Shown: piece after piece, positions 9,701-19,205 of the stretch
Layout: every line of letters starts with the position of its first letter
Position numbering within the stretch: position 1 is the stretch's first letter
Source of the DNA: Asterias amurensis
Taxonomy: Eukaryota; Echinodermata; Asteroidea; Forcipulatida; Asteriidae
Length of the DNA stretch: 64,000 nucleotides
NCBI RefSeq assembly: GCF_032118995.1
Contig: NC_092661.1
Span: forward strand, 5,086,501 to 5,150,500
Reading direction: 5' to 3'
The notes under the pieces: generated by a model
Databases searched by the model: none
The model's input: the letters and a program-made list of their open reading frames with translations, nothing else
What the model was told of the DNA's origin: nothing
Made by a program: the position numbers and the translations under genes

Positions 9701-12258
9701 CTTTTCACAGACCAACTCGACCGATCCAAGGCAACGTGTTCCTTTAACAACGGTTTAAACCAGGTTAGGCACCTTCAAAGCAAGGTTTATAGACAATGAA
9801 AGCACGACTTTAAAAAACAGGTCTATAAACCATAACACTCCCGTCTTCAAAACATGGTTTATAAGCAATATAATTGAACTCGGAATGAACCATGTTTTGA
9901 AAATGGTGGACACTATTGGTAATTTATTACTCAAAATAATTATTGCCATAAAACCTTACTTGGTAACGAGTAATGGGGAGAGGTTGATAGAATAAAACCA
10001 GGAACATTAAAGACACTGGACACTATTAGTAATTTTCAAAGACAAGTCTTCTCACTTGGTGTATCTCAACGTCATAATGCATAAACTAACAAACCTGTAA
10101 ATTTTTGAGCTCAATCGGTCGTCGAAGTTGCGAGATAGTAATGAAAAAAAAAAAACTTCCATGGATCCCCGACGGACATGAGAATGTTTAAGTTGCTAAG
10201 CAGTATATCTACTTACGCCCGCCGACGACAATTTAAAATGATTGACGATGCACCAAGTGCATAGTCTAGACTACATGCAGTTAAAGGTATTTACTTTATT
10301 TTATGAAATACCTTGGTGAATTAGATTTTGACTGGAATAATATTAAAGTAACAAACCTGTGAAAAATTGAGCTCAATTGGTCGTCGAAGTTGCGAGATAA
10401 CTATGAAAGAAATAACACCCTTGTCACATGAAGTTTTGTGCTTTCAGATGCTTGAATTCGAGACCTCAAAATCTAATTCTGAGTTCTTGAAATCAAAATA
10501 ATTGGAGGAAAATTACTTCTTTCTCGAAAACTACGCTACTTCAGAGGGAGCCGTTTCTCACAATGTTTCATACTATCAACCTCTCCCCATTACTCGTCAC
10601 CAAGGAAGGTTTTATGCTAATAATTATTTTGAGTAAGTACCAATAGTGTCCACTGCCTTTAACAGAGCAATAATTTGATAATATTTCTGTAATAAACCAG
10701 TACAGCGTGGGGGAATAAAGCACGATTAAATTAGTTCCGTCGGTATTTGATTATGCCTGGGGGACACATTCTCCTTTCGAGGGCATAATATCCGTTGAGC
10801 ACGGCGGACAGAATATCATAGCGAAAGGAATCACTCTCTCGGGGGACTTTGGCATAGGTATAGCCAGGTATATTCAGGGGGACACACACATATTCATCGG
10901 GGGACAGAATCTTTGTCCACAGCGGTACAAAGAATGGACAGGAGACTTGTTAAAGCCATTATACACTTTCGGTACAGGAAAAAAAAAAGGTCACAGATTT
11001 ACAATTAATTTACAGGGTTTACAGAAGGTAATGGTGAAAGACTTCTATTGAAACACTGTTCCATGAAATGCTTTACTTTTTGAGAAAAACATAAAAACAA
11101 TATAAATTCTCGATAGCGAGAATTACGGATTTATTATAAACACATGTCATGACACAGCGAAACGCGCGAAAACAGGAGTGGGTTTTCCCGTTATTTTCTC
11201 CCGACTCCGATGACCGATTGAGCCTAAATTTTCACAGGTTTGTTATTTTATATACAAGTTGTGATTTACGAAGTGTGGGAGTTGGACAACACTGTTTACC
11301 GAAAGTGTATAATGGCTTTAATTACCACGCATTAACAGAGCTATCTTACGCCCACCGACAACAATTACACACAATTTTTTTTATTTTTTTATTTATTTTT
11401 AGAGTCAAGTGTTTTTTGTTGTTGAAAAAAAATAAATCATAATACAACATTTTTATTAGCCGCTCCGTACTTTTGCTTCTTAGCGCACACTTAGTATTTC
11501 CCTGCAAGGTATACGGGACTGTAGACGTTTTAAAACAAAATATGAAATCTACCCCCTTAACCTGGCACATGTAATGGTTTACAATGTGCTGTGGCGCAGT
11601 ACGCTGCCAATCAAATCAGGATCATTTTCTTCGATAAGTGCACTGGCTTCTTTAACGTGCGTTACACAACACACAAAACATAAGGGTATCTTAAATACAA
11701 ACTTGTATAGGAGAACATGGTAAAAGAAAAATGATAATTTCGGAAAAAAAGAAAAGAAACAAAAAATACATATCATTTTTGTTTTTACCCACACACCGAT
11801 GTTTGCACAGTTTACTCATGTGATTACTCGAGTGAGATTCGAACCCACAACCCTGCCTTTAAAAATACACCTGTTAATTGCACATAACATAACCTTGACA
11901 ACAGTATAAGTGAGTTTCTCCAATTTCTCCCATTGCTTTGGCCAGGGTCAAATATCTCTTACGATGAATCTTCTTAGTGTTTGGTGAAATATAGCCTTGG
12001 TCTGTAAGGAGACTTCCCTTTTGTAAGGCACTGTACATGTTTGGTAATTGTCAAAGACCAGTCTTCTCACTTGGTGTATCCCAACATAAGCATAAAATAA
12101 CAAGCATGTGAAGTGTCTTTAACTGGTAAGACACGCTCACAATATGACTTACCTTTGTAACAAACTCCCCAGCACCCAAGCGGGCAAAAGCACACGAGGA
12201 TTCCAAAGAGATATATCAACAGGTTTTTCTCCAGCAATATTCCTTTCAAGCGAGCCAT
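3467..12258 (-). CDS. Gene A: secreted F-type lectin with C-terminal PAN/apple domain (five exons)
   Basis: Five exons join in one frame: 12153-12258, 6211-6342, 5360-5449, 4229-4492 and 3467-3729. All introns are GT-AG and phase 1, and the product is about 284 residues. Residues 1-35 are a signal peptide with core LLIYLFGILVCFCPL. The next roughly 160 residues are a fucolectin-type (F5/8 C-like) beta-sandwich, recognised from SPHAWWKVDLGADH, KRGD and CDPPVITRYVSV. The last roughly 86 are a PAN/apple domain. F-type lectins usually bind L-fucose through one His and two Arg of an R-x-D-x4-R motif. The two Arg are present here, but the usual CC after RGD is GI and the His of the B-type CSHT is Leu, so specificity has probably changed. 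Intron 1 is long (5.8 kb) and full of repeats. ATG 12258 is chosen because it aligns with MAHCEG of genes B and C; an in-frame ATG at 12294 is possible. Splicing is inferred. Confidence 0.8.
4229..4492 (-). CDS. Gene A exon 4: C-terminal FTL segment
   Basis: 264 nt between an acceptor ending TTACAG and a GTAAGAAA donor. It starts GRLTGALVRVG, contains the conserved CDPPVITRYVSV and SLCEVMVEE, and ends ECPKTT. It supplies the second Arg of R-x-D-x4-R across the exon junction. Confidence 0.83.
4969..5335. mobile_element. MITE family M1, full-length, in gene A intron 3
   Basis: The ends are AAGGCAGTGGACACTATTGG and the inverted CCAATAGTGTCCAGTGTCTT, flanked by TTAA on both sides. The centre is the palindrome GAGACCTCAGATTTAGAATTT followed by GAGGTCTC. 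It is about 367 bp and non-coding. No transposase is linked to the family here. Confidence 0.8.
5360..5449 (-). CDS. Gene A exon 3: FTL core and sugar-site loop
   Basis: 90 nt between a TTTTAG acceptor and a GTAAGTTT donor. It encodes FSPHAWWKVDLGADH and ends VKRGDGI. WWKVDLG is the hallmark strand of the fold. The two residues after RGD are GI rather than the CC of gene B and of eel agglutinin. Confidence 0.83.
5504..5516 (+). promoter_or_regulatory. CTCF-like motif in gene A intron 2
   Basis: CACTAGGTGGCAG resembles the conserved animal CTCF core. It is part of a short repeat (TAGGTGGCAGCAGACTTACC) that recurs as hairpin arms at 15.5 kb. Binding is not shown. Confidence 0.3.
5640..5800. 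repeat. Right-half fragment of MITE family M6
   Basis: Matches the right part of the 26124-26481 element (AAGTAATATTTTAAGGGAA, AAATCTTTGGATATTGTGTT, AGACCCTTG). It abuts a family M3 element. Confidence 0.6.
5801..6190. mobile_element. Foldback MITE family M3 in gene A intron 2
   Basis: About 390 bp with arms GGAACACGTTGCC...GGATC at the left and the inverse at the right. The centre is the palindrome ACACGGTCGGCCATT...AATGGCCGACCGTGT. It ends about 20 bp from the exon 2 donor. Confidence 0.75.
6211..6342 (-). CDS. Gene A exon 2: N-terminal FTL segment
   Basis: 132 nt between a CCACAG acceptor and a GTAAGTTG donor. It encodes VDLLGKTASQES, then TADLAIDGDS, and ends CSLT. The ASQ...AIDG pattern is the conserved start of F-type lectin domains. 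Gene B has His in the ending (CSHT); here it is Leu. A foldback MITE ends about 20 bp into the downstream intron. Confidence 0.8.
6544..6705. repeat. Left-half fragment of MITE family M2
   Basis: AAAGGCACTGAACACC, then TAACGAGCAATGGAGAGCTG and TCCTCTGAAATA, matching full M2 copies such as 22666-23032. Confidence 0.55.
6785..7420 (+). repeat. SINE body interrupted by an M3 MITE
   Basis: 6785-6960 and 7351-7420 are the two parts of the SINE seen whole at 27290-27600 (CCTTGAGCAAGATACTTTA, CTCCCAAGGGAGCTGAGAAA, then GATGTTATTGGCC). They are split by an M3 element with TTAA at both ends. The tRNA-like head is missing from this copy. Confidence 0.7.
6961..7350. mobile_element. MITE family M3, 390 bp, inserted into a SINE
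   Basis: TTAA-AGGAACACGTTGCC at the left and GGCAACGTGTTCCT-TTAA at the right, with central foldback CATTTATGGG...CCCATAAATG. It interrupts the SINE at ACATTAA, so TTAA is the duplicated target. Confidence 0.82.
7529..7695. repeat. Foldback repeat family M9
   Basis: The ends GTGGATTTCACACAGAGTTA and AACTCTTTGTGAAATCGACC form an inverted pair with inner GACTAGTC units. The second copy is at 21100-21235. Confidence 0.65.
7728..8520 (-). mobile_element. LINE 3' end: reverse-transcriptase C-terminus and 3' UTR
   Basis: On the minus strand, 8474-8085 encodes 129 residues typical of the C-terminal tail of a CR1/L2-like LINE ORF2: IQKRAIRLATLSKPRDHT, FMYEYTHNLLPRLF, HNTRSSNN, YGPRLWNSV. A non-coding 3' region ends in a (TTGAA)n run at 7728-7755. 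An ACAG run lies at 7963-8003. The element is 5'-truncated, with no RT core, in gene A intron 1. Confidence 0.75.
9000..9236. mobile_element. MITE family M1, right end missing
   Basis: Starts AAGGCAGTGTACACTATTGG, includes the central GAGACCTC/GAGGTCTC palindrome, and stops near ACAACTTCGTG. Confidence 0.72.
9358..9747. mobile_element. MITE family M3, 390 bp
   Basis: TTAA-AGGAACACGTTGCC to GGCAACGTGTTCCT-TTAA with central GGGAGTCAAA/TTTGACTCCC palindrome. Same length as the 6961 copy. Confidence 0.82.
9903..10662. repeat. Cluster of MITE family M1 fragments
   Basis: 9903-10000 is a left end, 10008-10166 is an inverted-orientation end, and 10346-10662 is a near-complete copy ending CACTGCCTTTAA. 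About 180 bp of unrelated sequence (10167-10345) separates the last two. Confidence 0.65.
10663..10949. other. Gene A intron 1 stretch with GGGGGAC motifs
   Basis: GGGGGACACA, GGGGGACTTT, GGGGGACACACA and GGGGGACAGA recur about 60-70 bp apart within otherwise unique sequence. No frame or known repeat was recognised. Confidence 0.3.
10950..11321. mobile_element. MITE family M4
   Basis: TTAA-AGCCATTATACACTTTCGG at the left and CCGAAAGTGTATAATGGCT-TTAA at the right, about 372 bp, with inner palindrome TCTCGATAGCGAGAA. A partial second copy ends at 48500. Confidence 0.75.
11822..11870 (-). repeat. tRNA-like B-box fragment, probably SINE-derived
   Basis: The minus strand reads GTGGGTTCGAATCTCACTC, a good RNA polymerase III B box. 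No cloverleaf can be completed, so it is not a tRNA gene. Confidence 0.4.
12027..12120. repeat. Fragment of MITE family M2, near gene A exon 1
   Basis: AAGGCACTGTACATGTTTGG, then AAAGACCAGTCTTCTCACTT and GTGTCTTTAA. Confidence 0.5.
12153..12258 (-). CDS. Gene A exon 1: signal peptide
   Basis: 106 nt, the same length as exon 1 of B and C. It encodes MARLKGILLEKNLL followed by a hydrophobic core and ends phase 1 at a GTAAGTC donor. It diverges from B and C after the core (GVCY instead of CLDL). Confidence 0.8.
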
Positions 12259-12372
12259 TTTTGCACTATCCACCAGATCGTCTGCTGATAGCACAATAGC
12301 TTACTAATGAGAAAAATACGTGCAAGCTCTCAGATAGTCTGACTGCTCGTTTGATATTCGGGCCAGTTTTAA

Positions 12373-12933
12373 TAAAGGGAATCAATGTGTGGTGAAGAGG
12401 TTTTCAACTAGTGGTTTAAACCCAACGAGGCCTGGTTCTTGATAATTTTAGCGAGACGAAGTCGAGGTAAATTATAAAGAACCAGACCTCGGCGGGTTTA
12501 AACCACTAGTTGAAAACCGATTCAACACACTTTGATTCCCATTCATAAATACATTTTCGGTCAAAAACATCATCACTTTTTGGTCAAAAGTAAAATAAAT
12601 GCAAACATTATAATTGTTAAATGATTCCTTTCAACACAACACCCCTCCAGCTATGAAATGGTAAAGCCCTTCGCCGCCCTCGGGTAAACAACTCCTTGTA
12701 AGGGAATGCTGTGCGCGTCGCGAAAATCGCGTGATGTGGCACAACTGTTTCAGCCGTTGCTCTCGACCAATAGGAATGAAGAAACTGTCTTAAAAAGAAC
12801 AGGTGCAAGGTCGCGTGTCGCATGAATTAACACTTTTTACCGGTGATAAACAAAGGTTTATACACCCCCCCCCCCCCAGACGCGCTCTCCACCAATAGGA
12901 ATAGCGAAACTGTAGGTATTTATGAATAAGTGT
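12373..12933. mobile_element. Repeat family M7, about 560 bp, directly upstream of gene A
   Basis: The left part holds an inverted pair (CAACTAGTGGTTTAAACC and GGTTTAAACCACTAGTTG) around AAGAACCAG. The right part has AGCTATGAAATGG, ACCAATAGGAATGAAGAAAC and TCTCCACCAATAGGAATAG. An inverted full copy is at 29103-29673, with fragments at 48058-48275 and 57349-57420. Confidence 0.7.
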
Positions 12934-13310
12934 TTAAAGGCACTGGACAATATTGGTAATATCTCAACATAATTGTTAACATAAAAACATACTTTATAAC
13001 GAGCATTATTGGAGTGCTGTTAAAAGTATGAAACATTGTGAGAAATGGCTCCCTCTGAAGTAACATAGTTTTTGAGAAAGAGGTAATTTCTCACTCAAAT
13101 AATAAAAGACTTAGACTGAAGCCTTTTATTGTGCATCTGAAAGCACAACAAGTAATGCAGTAAGGCTGTATTTTTCTTTCATTATCCTCTTGAAAATTTG
13201 ATGACCAATTGAGCCAAAATTCTCACAGTTGTTTTTTTATGCATAAGTTGGGACACACCAAGTGAGAACATTGGTCTTTGACAATTACCAAAGGTATCCG
13301 GTGCCTTTAA
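12934..13310. mobile_element. MITE family M2, full-length
   Basis: TTAA-AGGCACTGGACAATATTGG to GGTATCCGGTGCCT-TTAA. The centre has AATAAAAGACTT and GCCTTTTATT arms. It is a distant relative of M1, sharing CGGCTCCCTCTGAAGTA and the end pattern. Confidence 0.75.
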
Positions 13311-13342
13311 GTGGCTTGTCGCCCGTTTAACGGAGACGCTCT

Positions 13343-13627
13343 TTAAATGCACTGGACACCTTTGGTAGTTGTCAAAGACCAGTATTCCCACTTGGTGTTT
13401 TATGAATAAAATAACATCTTTTAAAATTTTGACTCAATTGAGCATTGAGTCTTTTATTATTCGAGTGAGAAATTACCTCTTTCCCAGAAACTACATTTAT
13501 TCAGAGGGAGCCGTTTCTCACAATATTCTATGCTATCAACAGCTCACCTTTGCTCGTTACCAATCAAGTTGTTATGCTAGTAATGATAATTGAATGAGTA
13601 ATTACCATTAGTGTTCAGTGCCTTTAA
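13343..13627. mobile_element. MITE family M2, inverted orientation
   Basis: TTAA-ATGCACTGGACACC to GTGTTCAGTGCCT-TTAA, with CAGAGGGAGCCGTTTCTCAC inside. It lies 32 bp after the preceding copy. Confidence 0.72.
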
Positions 13628-13695
13628 TGTGTAATACACAAAACAAATAATTTAACCACGTATTGTTTGAGTGGGTGGAAATTAAGTATATAGAT

Positions 13696-13723
13696 TGATT
13701 TTTTTTTTTTTTTTTTTTTTTAA
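13696..13723. repeat. Poly(T) tract
   Basis: Uninterrupted run of about 26 T. Confidence 0.85.
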
Positions 13724-13797
13724 TACATCCACAAACAGATGAGGATAGATGCCCTCTAGAACACATGAAAAATGTGATTGTTTCTCTCAATAACATT

Positions 13798-14729
13798 GTA
13801 AAGGCACTGTGGTAATTACTCAAAATAATTGTTAGCATACAAATTTACATGGCAACGAGCAACGGAGAGCTATGGAGAGTAAAGTATTGTGAGACACGGA
13901 TCCCCTTCTGAAGTAACGTACTTTTTGAGAAAGAGGCCTCACTAAAAATGTTAAAGGCAGTGGACACTATTGGTAATTGTCAAAGACTAGCCTTCACAGT
14001 TGGTGTATCTCAACATAAGCATAAAATAACAAACCTGTGAAAATTTTAGCTCAATCGGTCATTCAATTGTTGCGAGATAATAATGAAAGAAGAAAACACC
14101 CTTGTCACACGAAGTTGTGTGCGTGTAGATGGTTGATTTCGAGACCTCAAGTTCTAAACTTGAGGTCTCGAAATCAAATTCGTGGAAAATTACTTCTTTC
14201 TCCAAACTATGGCACTTCAGATGGAGCTGTTTCTCACAATGTTTTATACCACCAACCTCTCCCCATTACTTGTCACCAAGAAAGGTTTTATGCTAATAAT
14301 TATTTTTAGTAATTACCAATAGTGTCCACTGCCTTTAAAAGCCTTCATAGATAGTTTTCGTAGACTTCTGAAAGCACACGAATTTGTGCACCAAGGGTAT
14401 TTTTTCTTTTATTAATCTCTTGCAACTTCGATGACCAATTCAGTCAGAATTTTTCACATTTAATGCAAAATGTTGGGAACCACCACAGCCCAAATTCCCT
14501 GAGCAGCACAACAACGGCTAACCACAACCAAAGTATGCTGACCAAACTAAGGTCACCAGCCAAAATACCATTTATCACGTGTACAATTTGTGACTGGTAT
14601 CCTGCTCAATACTGTTTAGCAGAAGATGACTAAGCAACATTTACTGCTTAAGCATGCAGCTCAACGAGATTGGGCACAAGTTAAGATACCGGTCTTTGAA
14701 CAACTACCAAAATGTGTCCAGTGCCTTTA
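13798..14729. mobile_element. MITE family M2 split by an M1 insertion
   Basis: The left part is 13798-13950 (AAAGGCACTGTGGTAATTAC to GAGAAAGAGGCC). The right part resumes at 14339 and ends GTGTCCAGTGCCTTTA at 14729. The right part also contains a further unrelated stretch, about 14475-14680. Confidence 0.65.
13951..14338. mobile_element. MITE family M1, 388 bp, nested in M2
   Basis: TTAA at both ends, AGGCAGTGGACACTATTGG and its inverse. The centre is GAGACCTCAAGTTC followed by TAAACTTGAGGTCTC, a near-perfect palindrome. Confidence 0.82.
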
Positions 14730-16426
14730 TTTATATTGAAAATTCAGAGAAGTGATAGATGTGATCCATGCAGCTGGGTTGATGATGAATTGATTGCCTA
14801 AACACGGATCTATAAAGTTAACAAAACGTTGTGTGGGTTTCACAAAACAGGTCAATGGTCAACCCCACCAGACCTGGGTTTAATTGTGGGACTTAGTCTT
14901 ATAGGGAACTTATGGATTTTTATTTCAAAATTGAAGAAAAACGTGGCAGGGTAAACAACTTTTGTTCAAAATGGACTTCATTATTACACCGCAGGGTACA
15001 ATTGGACTTGTGCACAAGTCCTTAATGCTGTGACAGCGTAGTGCACCCAGGAGCTATAGCTTCCCGTTCATTCTTCTCGCAAAACATACTGACCTCGCGA
15101 GAAGCTGCTGGCTCTGCTGAGTCTCACTGGGGTCAGGTAGTCTTGCGAGAACATCGCAAGTGTCGCGAGAATCGAGAGAGTCGGGATCTTATCACCGCGA
15201 CAAACATTGAATCAATTGTCTATCAAGTCTACTTAAAACAATGTGTGGTTAGTATTTTCTTAGTTGGTCCTTTGAACTTACATTAAAAGCAACGGATTAG
15301 GATTGCCCAGGTCGATCTGGAATGATGGGGGTAAATTTAAAATTATTGATAACAGTGCAAAGAAGGGGTTCGCCGGACGGATATGCGCTCTTTATAAAAT
15401 CCACTATTACTATTAGCATTATTATTAACTAAATTGACATTGTTTTGCTCCTACAGACATCTATGTGTTTTCCCCGTTTTTTCAGAAGTAGACTTTGAAA
15501 CGCTAGGTGGCAGCAGACTTACCAGGTAATGTTCATTGTTAACGTGGTTCCGAACACGCGCACATTACCGAGAACAATAGATTTTACCTGGTAAGTCTGC
15601 TGCCACCAAGCGTCCCGTAAGTCCCCTATTCAATGTAACATTTGTTTCCGTAGCAACAACTAGAAAATACAGCATCACTAAGATAACGTTATAGTAATTC
15701 AATGCAAGCAACGAGTAAACATGCCAAATTACAATGAAGCTGAAAATACGTATCAATATAACAAGTTAGTAGGAGGCTGTTCAAATAAGCCGAGGCTTGT
15801 GGGGGAACAGCCCTAGACACAAAACAGGTGTTCAATTCGTGCTGTACTTGTGGGGTTCGTCAATGTTGTTCTTCTTTTTAATTAACGTTTTTTCCATCTT
15901 CACATTATCTCTTGCAAAAAGCTTTGAGGAATTGCAATTTTTTTTTAATTAAGTTGGGGAAACTATTATAAGACTCACTTTTGAAATGTAACTATGACGT
16001 GGTTCTTGAACATCAAATTACACCCTGCTCACGAGAGTTGCAAACGTCGTATAATATGCTTGTGATGTGTTTTCACAGGACTCTTTTTTTTACATAACAA
16101 CATCACTTTGAAGCGAAATACTTCTCACAGCGCTGTTTTGGTATTGAAAGCTGTTGGAAATTATGGTGAGCTCGAAAAAAAAACCATCGATTCTACAAAC
16201 AATAGATTTTCCGTTTTCTGTTTGTCAATTTGTGAAAATGTAGGTCATCCATGCACGCTACAGACAAGGTGGGTGTGACTTTGTGGAAACGTTATTTTTT
16301 TCATATGTTTTGAGGTTGGTGCTCGCCGTTTGTTGCGAAGGTAAATTAAACCTTGGTGTTAGTTTGTGGCCAGGAAAATGTGGTCAGTTTCGGTGCAAAA
16401 TGGCTAAGCCTATATAATCATCGTTA
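14730..16426. other. Intergenic DNA between genes A and B
   Basis: No gene was recognised. CTCGCGAGAA-type inverted pieces lie at 15071-15175, and the CTCF-like hairpin is at 15501-15612. Confidence 0.5.
15501..15612. repeat. Hairpin with CTCF-like motifs in both arms
   Basis: The left arm CGCTAGGTGGCAGCAGACTT is matched by the right arm AAGTCTGCTGCCACCAAGCG, about 75 bp apart, with TACCAGGTAA/TTACCTGGTA just inside. The arm core fits the CTCF consensus. A single copy is at 5504. Confidence 0.65.
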
Positions 16427-16762
16427 TTAAAGGAACATTACAGAATTGGTAAGAAAAAAACTCGTCTAAGATCACAGACTTACATAAAACTTACACGGTC
16501 TTTTGATAGTAGAAAACATCCTTTGAAATATTTCTGTCTAAAAAAATGTCAAATTTAAATTGATGAGAAAAAATGAAACTAATTTCCCGTTAAAGGAGTT
16601 TAAAAGGCTCAGTTTGCGTTTTTGTCATGTTGTTCGGTTTTTCACTATTTTCTCGTGACCCAGATGGCCGATCAATTTAAAACTTTCACAGTTGTTTATG
16701 TACATGGTGGGTTACCTACAGTGCCAGCAACTAGTTTGTTGCAAAAATCAATTATGTAATGC
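16427..16762. mobile_element. MITE family M5
   Basis: TTAA-AGGAACATTACAGAATTGG at the left and an eroded CAATTATGTAATG at the right. Matches the 60181-60578 copy (AAACATCC, TTTCTGTCTAAAA, TTCACTATT.TCTCGTGACC, GTGCCAGCAACT). Confidence 0.7.
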
Positions 16763-17997
16763 TACTCTATAAAAAAGCTGAAATAATATGGTATGGTTTG
16801 GTACACTTTGTATAGTTCGGAGCGCCAATGATGAGTAGTCTACTTTTACAATATCCAAATTTTCCCTTTTTCCCCTAACCCCCCTTTTTATTTTATAAAG
16901 GGAGCATTTGTGATGTGCAGTAAGTTTTGAATCTGTCATTTTTTATGCTACATATTTATTTGATTGTAAATTTCGTAAATGCTATAATTTAATGAACCTA
17001 ACTTGCATTTTTTTTCTCGGTATTATGATGTCCATGTAACGTTTTTGTCTTCTAGTCTTTCATTCAAATTTTGCTTATTTCTACTGGTGTACTTTTTCCC
17101 TATAAATTTCTTTTGGTTTGTTTTTTTCGCCCACGAACAGGCTGGTCGGAGAACGCGCAATATAAATTTAATAAATTAATAGATAAAATTATTTAAACAA
17201 ATAATGGGTGAAATTAATAAATAAACATCAATTTTCATCAAAAGCAACTGTAGTTGCTATTCGAGGTGCCCGGATGTCAAGATTTGCGCGAAACCTCGTA
17301 CACGCTCTCGCGGTCAGCTTAAACACAATTGATGATAATTTTTGCTCCAATTAGCAAATTTTCCCAGAAATTAACCGGCCGGCTTGCCTCCCAAGGGTAT
17401 CCATGACAACGATTATTAACACATCGTTGATTTGGTGTTCATATGGCCCTTCGTGAACACGTTTACTTTACCATATCTGAACTAGCGGCTAGAGCTTCGG
17501 CTATCGACTTTTGGTAAAGGTGTTGCTAGGGACGTCCAATATACTTCAACGCATGATGATCAGGAAATCCAGCCGTAGCCATAGCCTTAATCGTTTTGTG
17601 TAGACCAGCTATGGCAGCCGTCGATTTCACCAAACTCTGCATAGCTTAAGATTAATCCTGTATAGGATTTGAGTTGCACCGATTTTTTTAATACATAACG
17701 ACAGATATGCTCTTTGTTTCAATTTACTGGTACATTATTTTGGTTGAGACTTTTCAGAAAAGGCCGAAAAAGACTGAATTTCAGAAGCCCTTTTGACTAA
17801 TTAGTATTAAAACCGAGGTCACGCATGAAAAATCACGCCTACTCGCGCAGATAAATCACAAAAGGAGACTTATTAAATCGAGTGTACTGCGGGTAGACTG
17901 ACTCATTAGTCTTTTTTCCAGTCTAGACAAGAGTAATGAACGGCGAGTCGAAGAGGCAGAGACAGGATCACAGACCCCCCATCAAGGCGTTGGTCAA
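16763..17997. other. Intergenic DNA, no gene seen
   Basis: 17681-17862 resembles 31305-31475 (AGATATGCTCTTTGTTTCAATTTACT type core, AAAAAGACTGAATTTCAGAA), a dispersed repeat of unknown class. The rest appears unique. Confidence 0.5.
17681..17862. repeat. Dispersed repeat R12 (copy 1)
   Basis: Shares AGATATGCTCTTT, TTCAATTTACTG, AAAAAGACTGAATTTCAGAA and TCACGCATG with 31305-31475. Confidence 0.55.
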
Positions 17998-18331
17998 GTT
18001 TTGTAATAGTGAAAGACTAGAGTTCTCACAGCATATGCAAACAAATCTGTGAACATTTTGGGCTCATTTGGTAATTATTTTTGCAAGAGAACCAGGACAG
18101 AAAAAACACCTTTGTTGCATTACTTTGTGTACTTTCAGATGTATAGTAAAAGGTTTCAGTCCCGAAGTCTTTGATTATTTGAGTGAGAAACTACCTCTTT
18201 CTCGAAAACTTCGTTACCTCAGAGGGATCCGTTTCTCTCAAATGTTTTATAATATCAACGGCTCTTTTTTACGTAAGTTTTATTGCTAGCAATTAGTTTA
18301 TATAATTAACAACTGTGGCCCGTGCCTTTAA
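17998..18331. mobile_element. MITE family M2, left end eroded
   Basis: Contains TTTGATTATTTGAGTGAGAA, ACCTCTTTCTCGAAAACTTC and CAGAGGGATCCGTTTCTC, ending GTGCCTTTAA. Confidence 0.65.
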
Positions 18332-18677
18332 CTGGGCCTGCATGCTTATCGAGGTTGTTTGTCGTGACCTTGTCTCATTGACAACCGGATGCAAATTCAG
18401 CATCACAAACAGTGCATTAACGATCGTTGATGCACTAGTGTTTACAAGGCCCTTCGAGATGGTGTCTTATGCATTGAAACGTCTAATGGCATGGCCCAAT
18501 ATCATAAAACATGTAAACAGCCGTTTTGTGCTTACGGAGCGTCCCTTATAGCAGAATTTCTATTTCATAAAGCTGTTTACCGTATAAGCAAAGAGTACAA
18601 ACAAGCCAACCCGCAGTAAGTACACGAGTGACGACCAATGCAATGGTGAACACGCATGTACACCCAGAAATGTTCTG

Positions 18678-18898
18678 GGCCCAATTTCATAGAGCTGCTA
18701 AGCACTTAAATTTGCTTAGTATGACAATTTTGCCTAAATAAAAACAGGATTAACAACAAAATATCCAGGTGATTTTCAGGATAAGCAAACAGCATCTAAA
18801 TACAAATGAAAATTTGGTTGGTAATGCTGTTTTTATCAAGGAAGAAATTTCATGCTAAGCAATTTTGTGTGCTAAGCAGCTATATGAAATTGGGCCCA
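18678..18898. mobile_element. MITE family M8, near-complete
   Basis: GGGCCCAATTTCATAGAGCT at the left and the imperfect inverse GCTATATGAAATTGGGCCC at the right, about 221 bp. The interior has AAACAGGATTA, AAATTTGGTTGG and TTTCATGCTAAGC. A further end fragment lies at 18960-19008. Confidence 0.75.
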
Positions 18899-19084
18899 GC
18901 TTTCTGGAGAGATCATGGTGAAATACGTTAACAAATAAGCCTGTTTGTCTGCTACAGTAAGCAGCAAAATTTGCTAACGGGTAAACAGCTCTATGAAATT
19001 TGGCCCAGGTCAGTAGTTTTGTTGGGCTCAGTCTTGAGTTAATCCTCAAACGAAAAAGAAAGAATTTTCATTGGATAAACGTGC

Positions 19085-19205
19085 AGTGACGGAAGCTTTC
19101 ACATCTGTGTTTTGATTGGTCCGATGTGATGCGGGTACAGCTGACAAACATCACCTCAGACTAATCAAAACACAGATGTGGAACTCTAAGTTTGGGTCGT
19201 ATGCA
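19085..19205. repeat. Foldback repeat with CACATCTGTGTTTTGATTGG ends
   Basis: The left CATCTGTGTTTTGATTGGTC pairs with the right GACTAATCAAAACACAGATG. A related copy is at 40381-40500. Confidence 0.6.

Noticed and set aside
9467-9799. Repeated frames reading PRNCVVFLL and LVDEVKGKPRNFEA
   Set aside because: They recur in every M3 MITE in both directions and arise from its foldback; not proteins.
15041-15286. 81-codon plus-strand frame
   Set aside because: It lies over CTCGCGAGAA-type inverted repeats; no domain.
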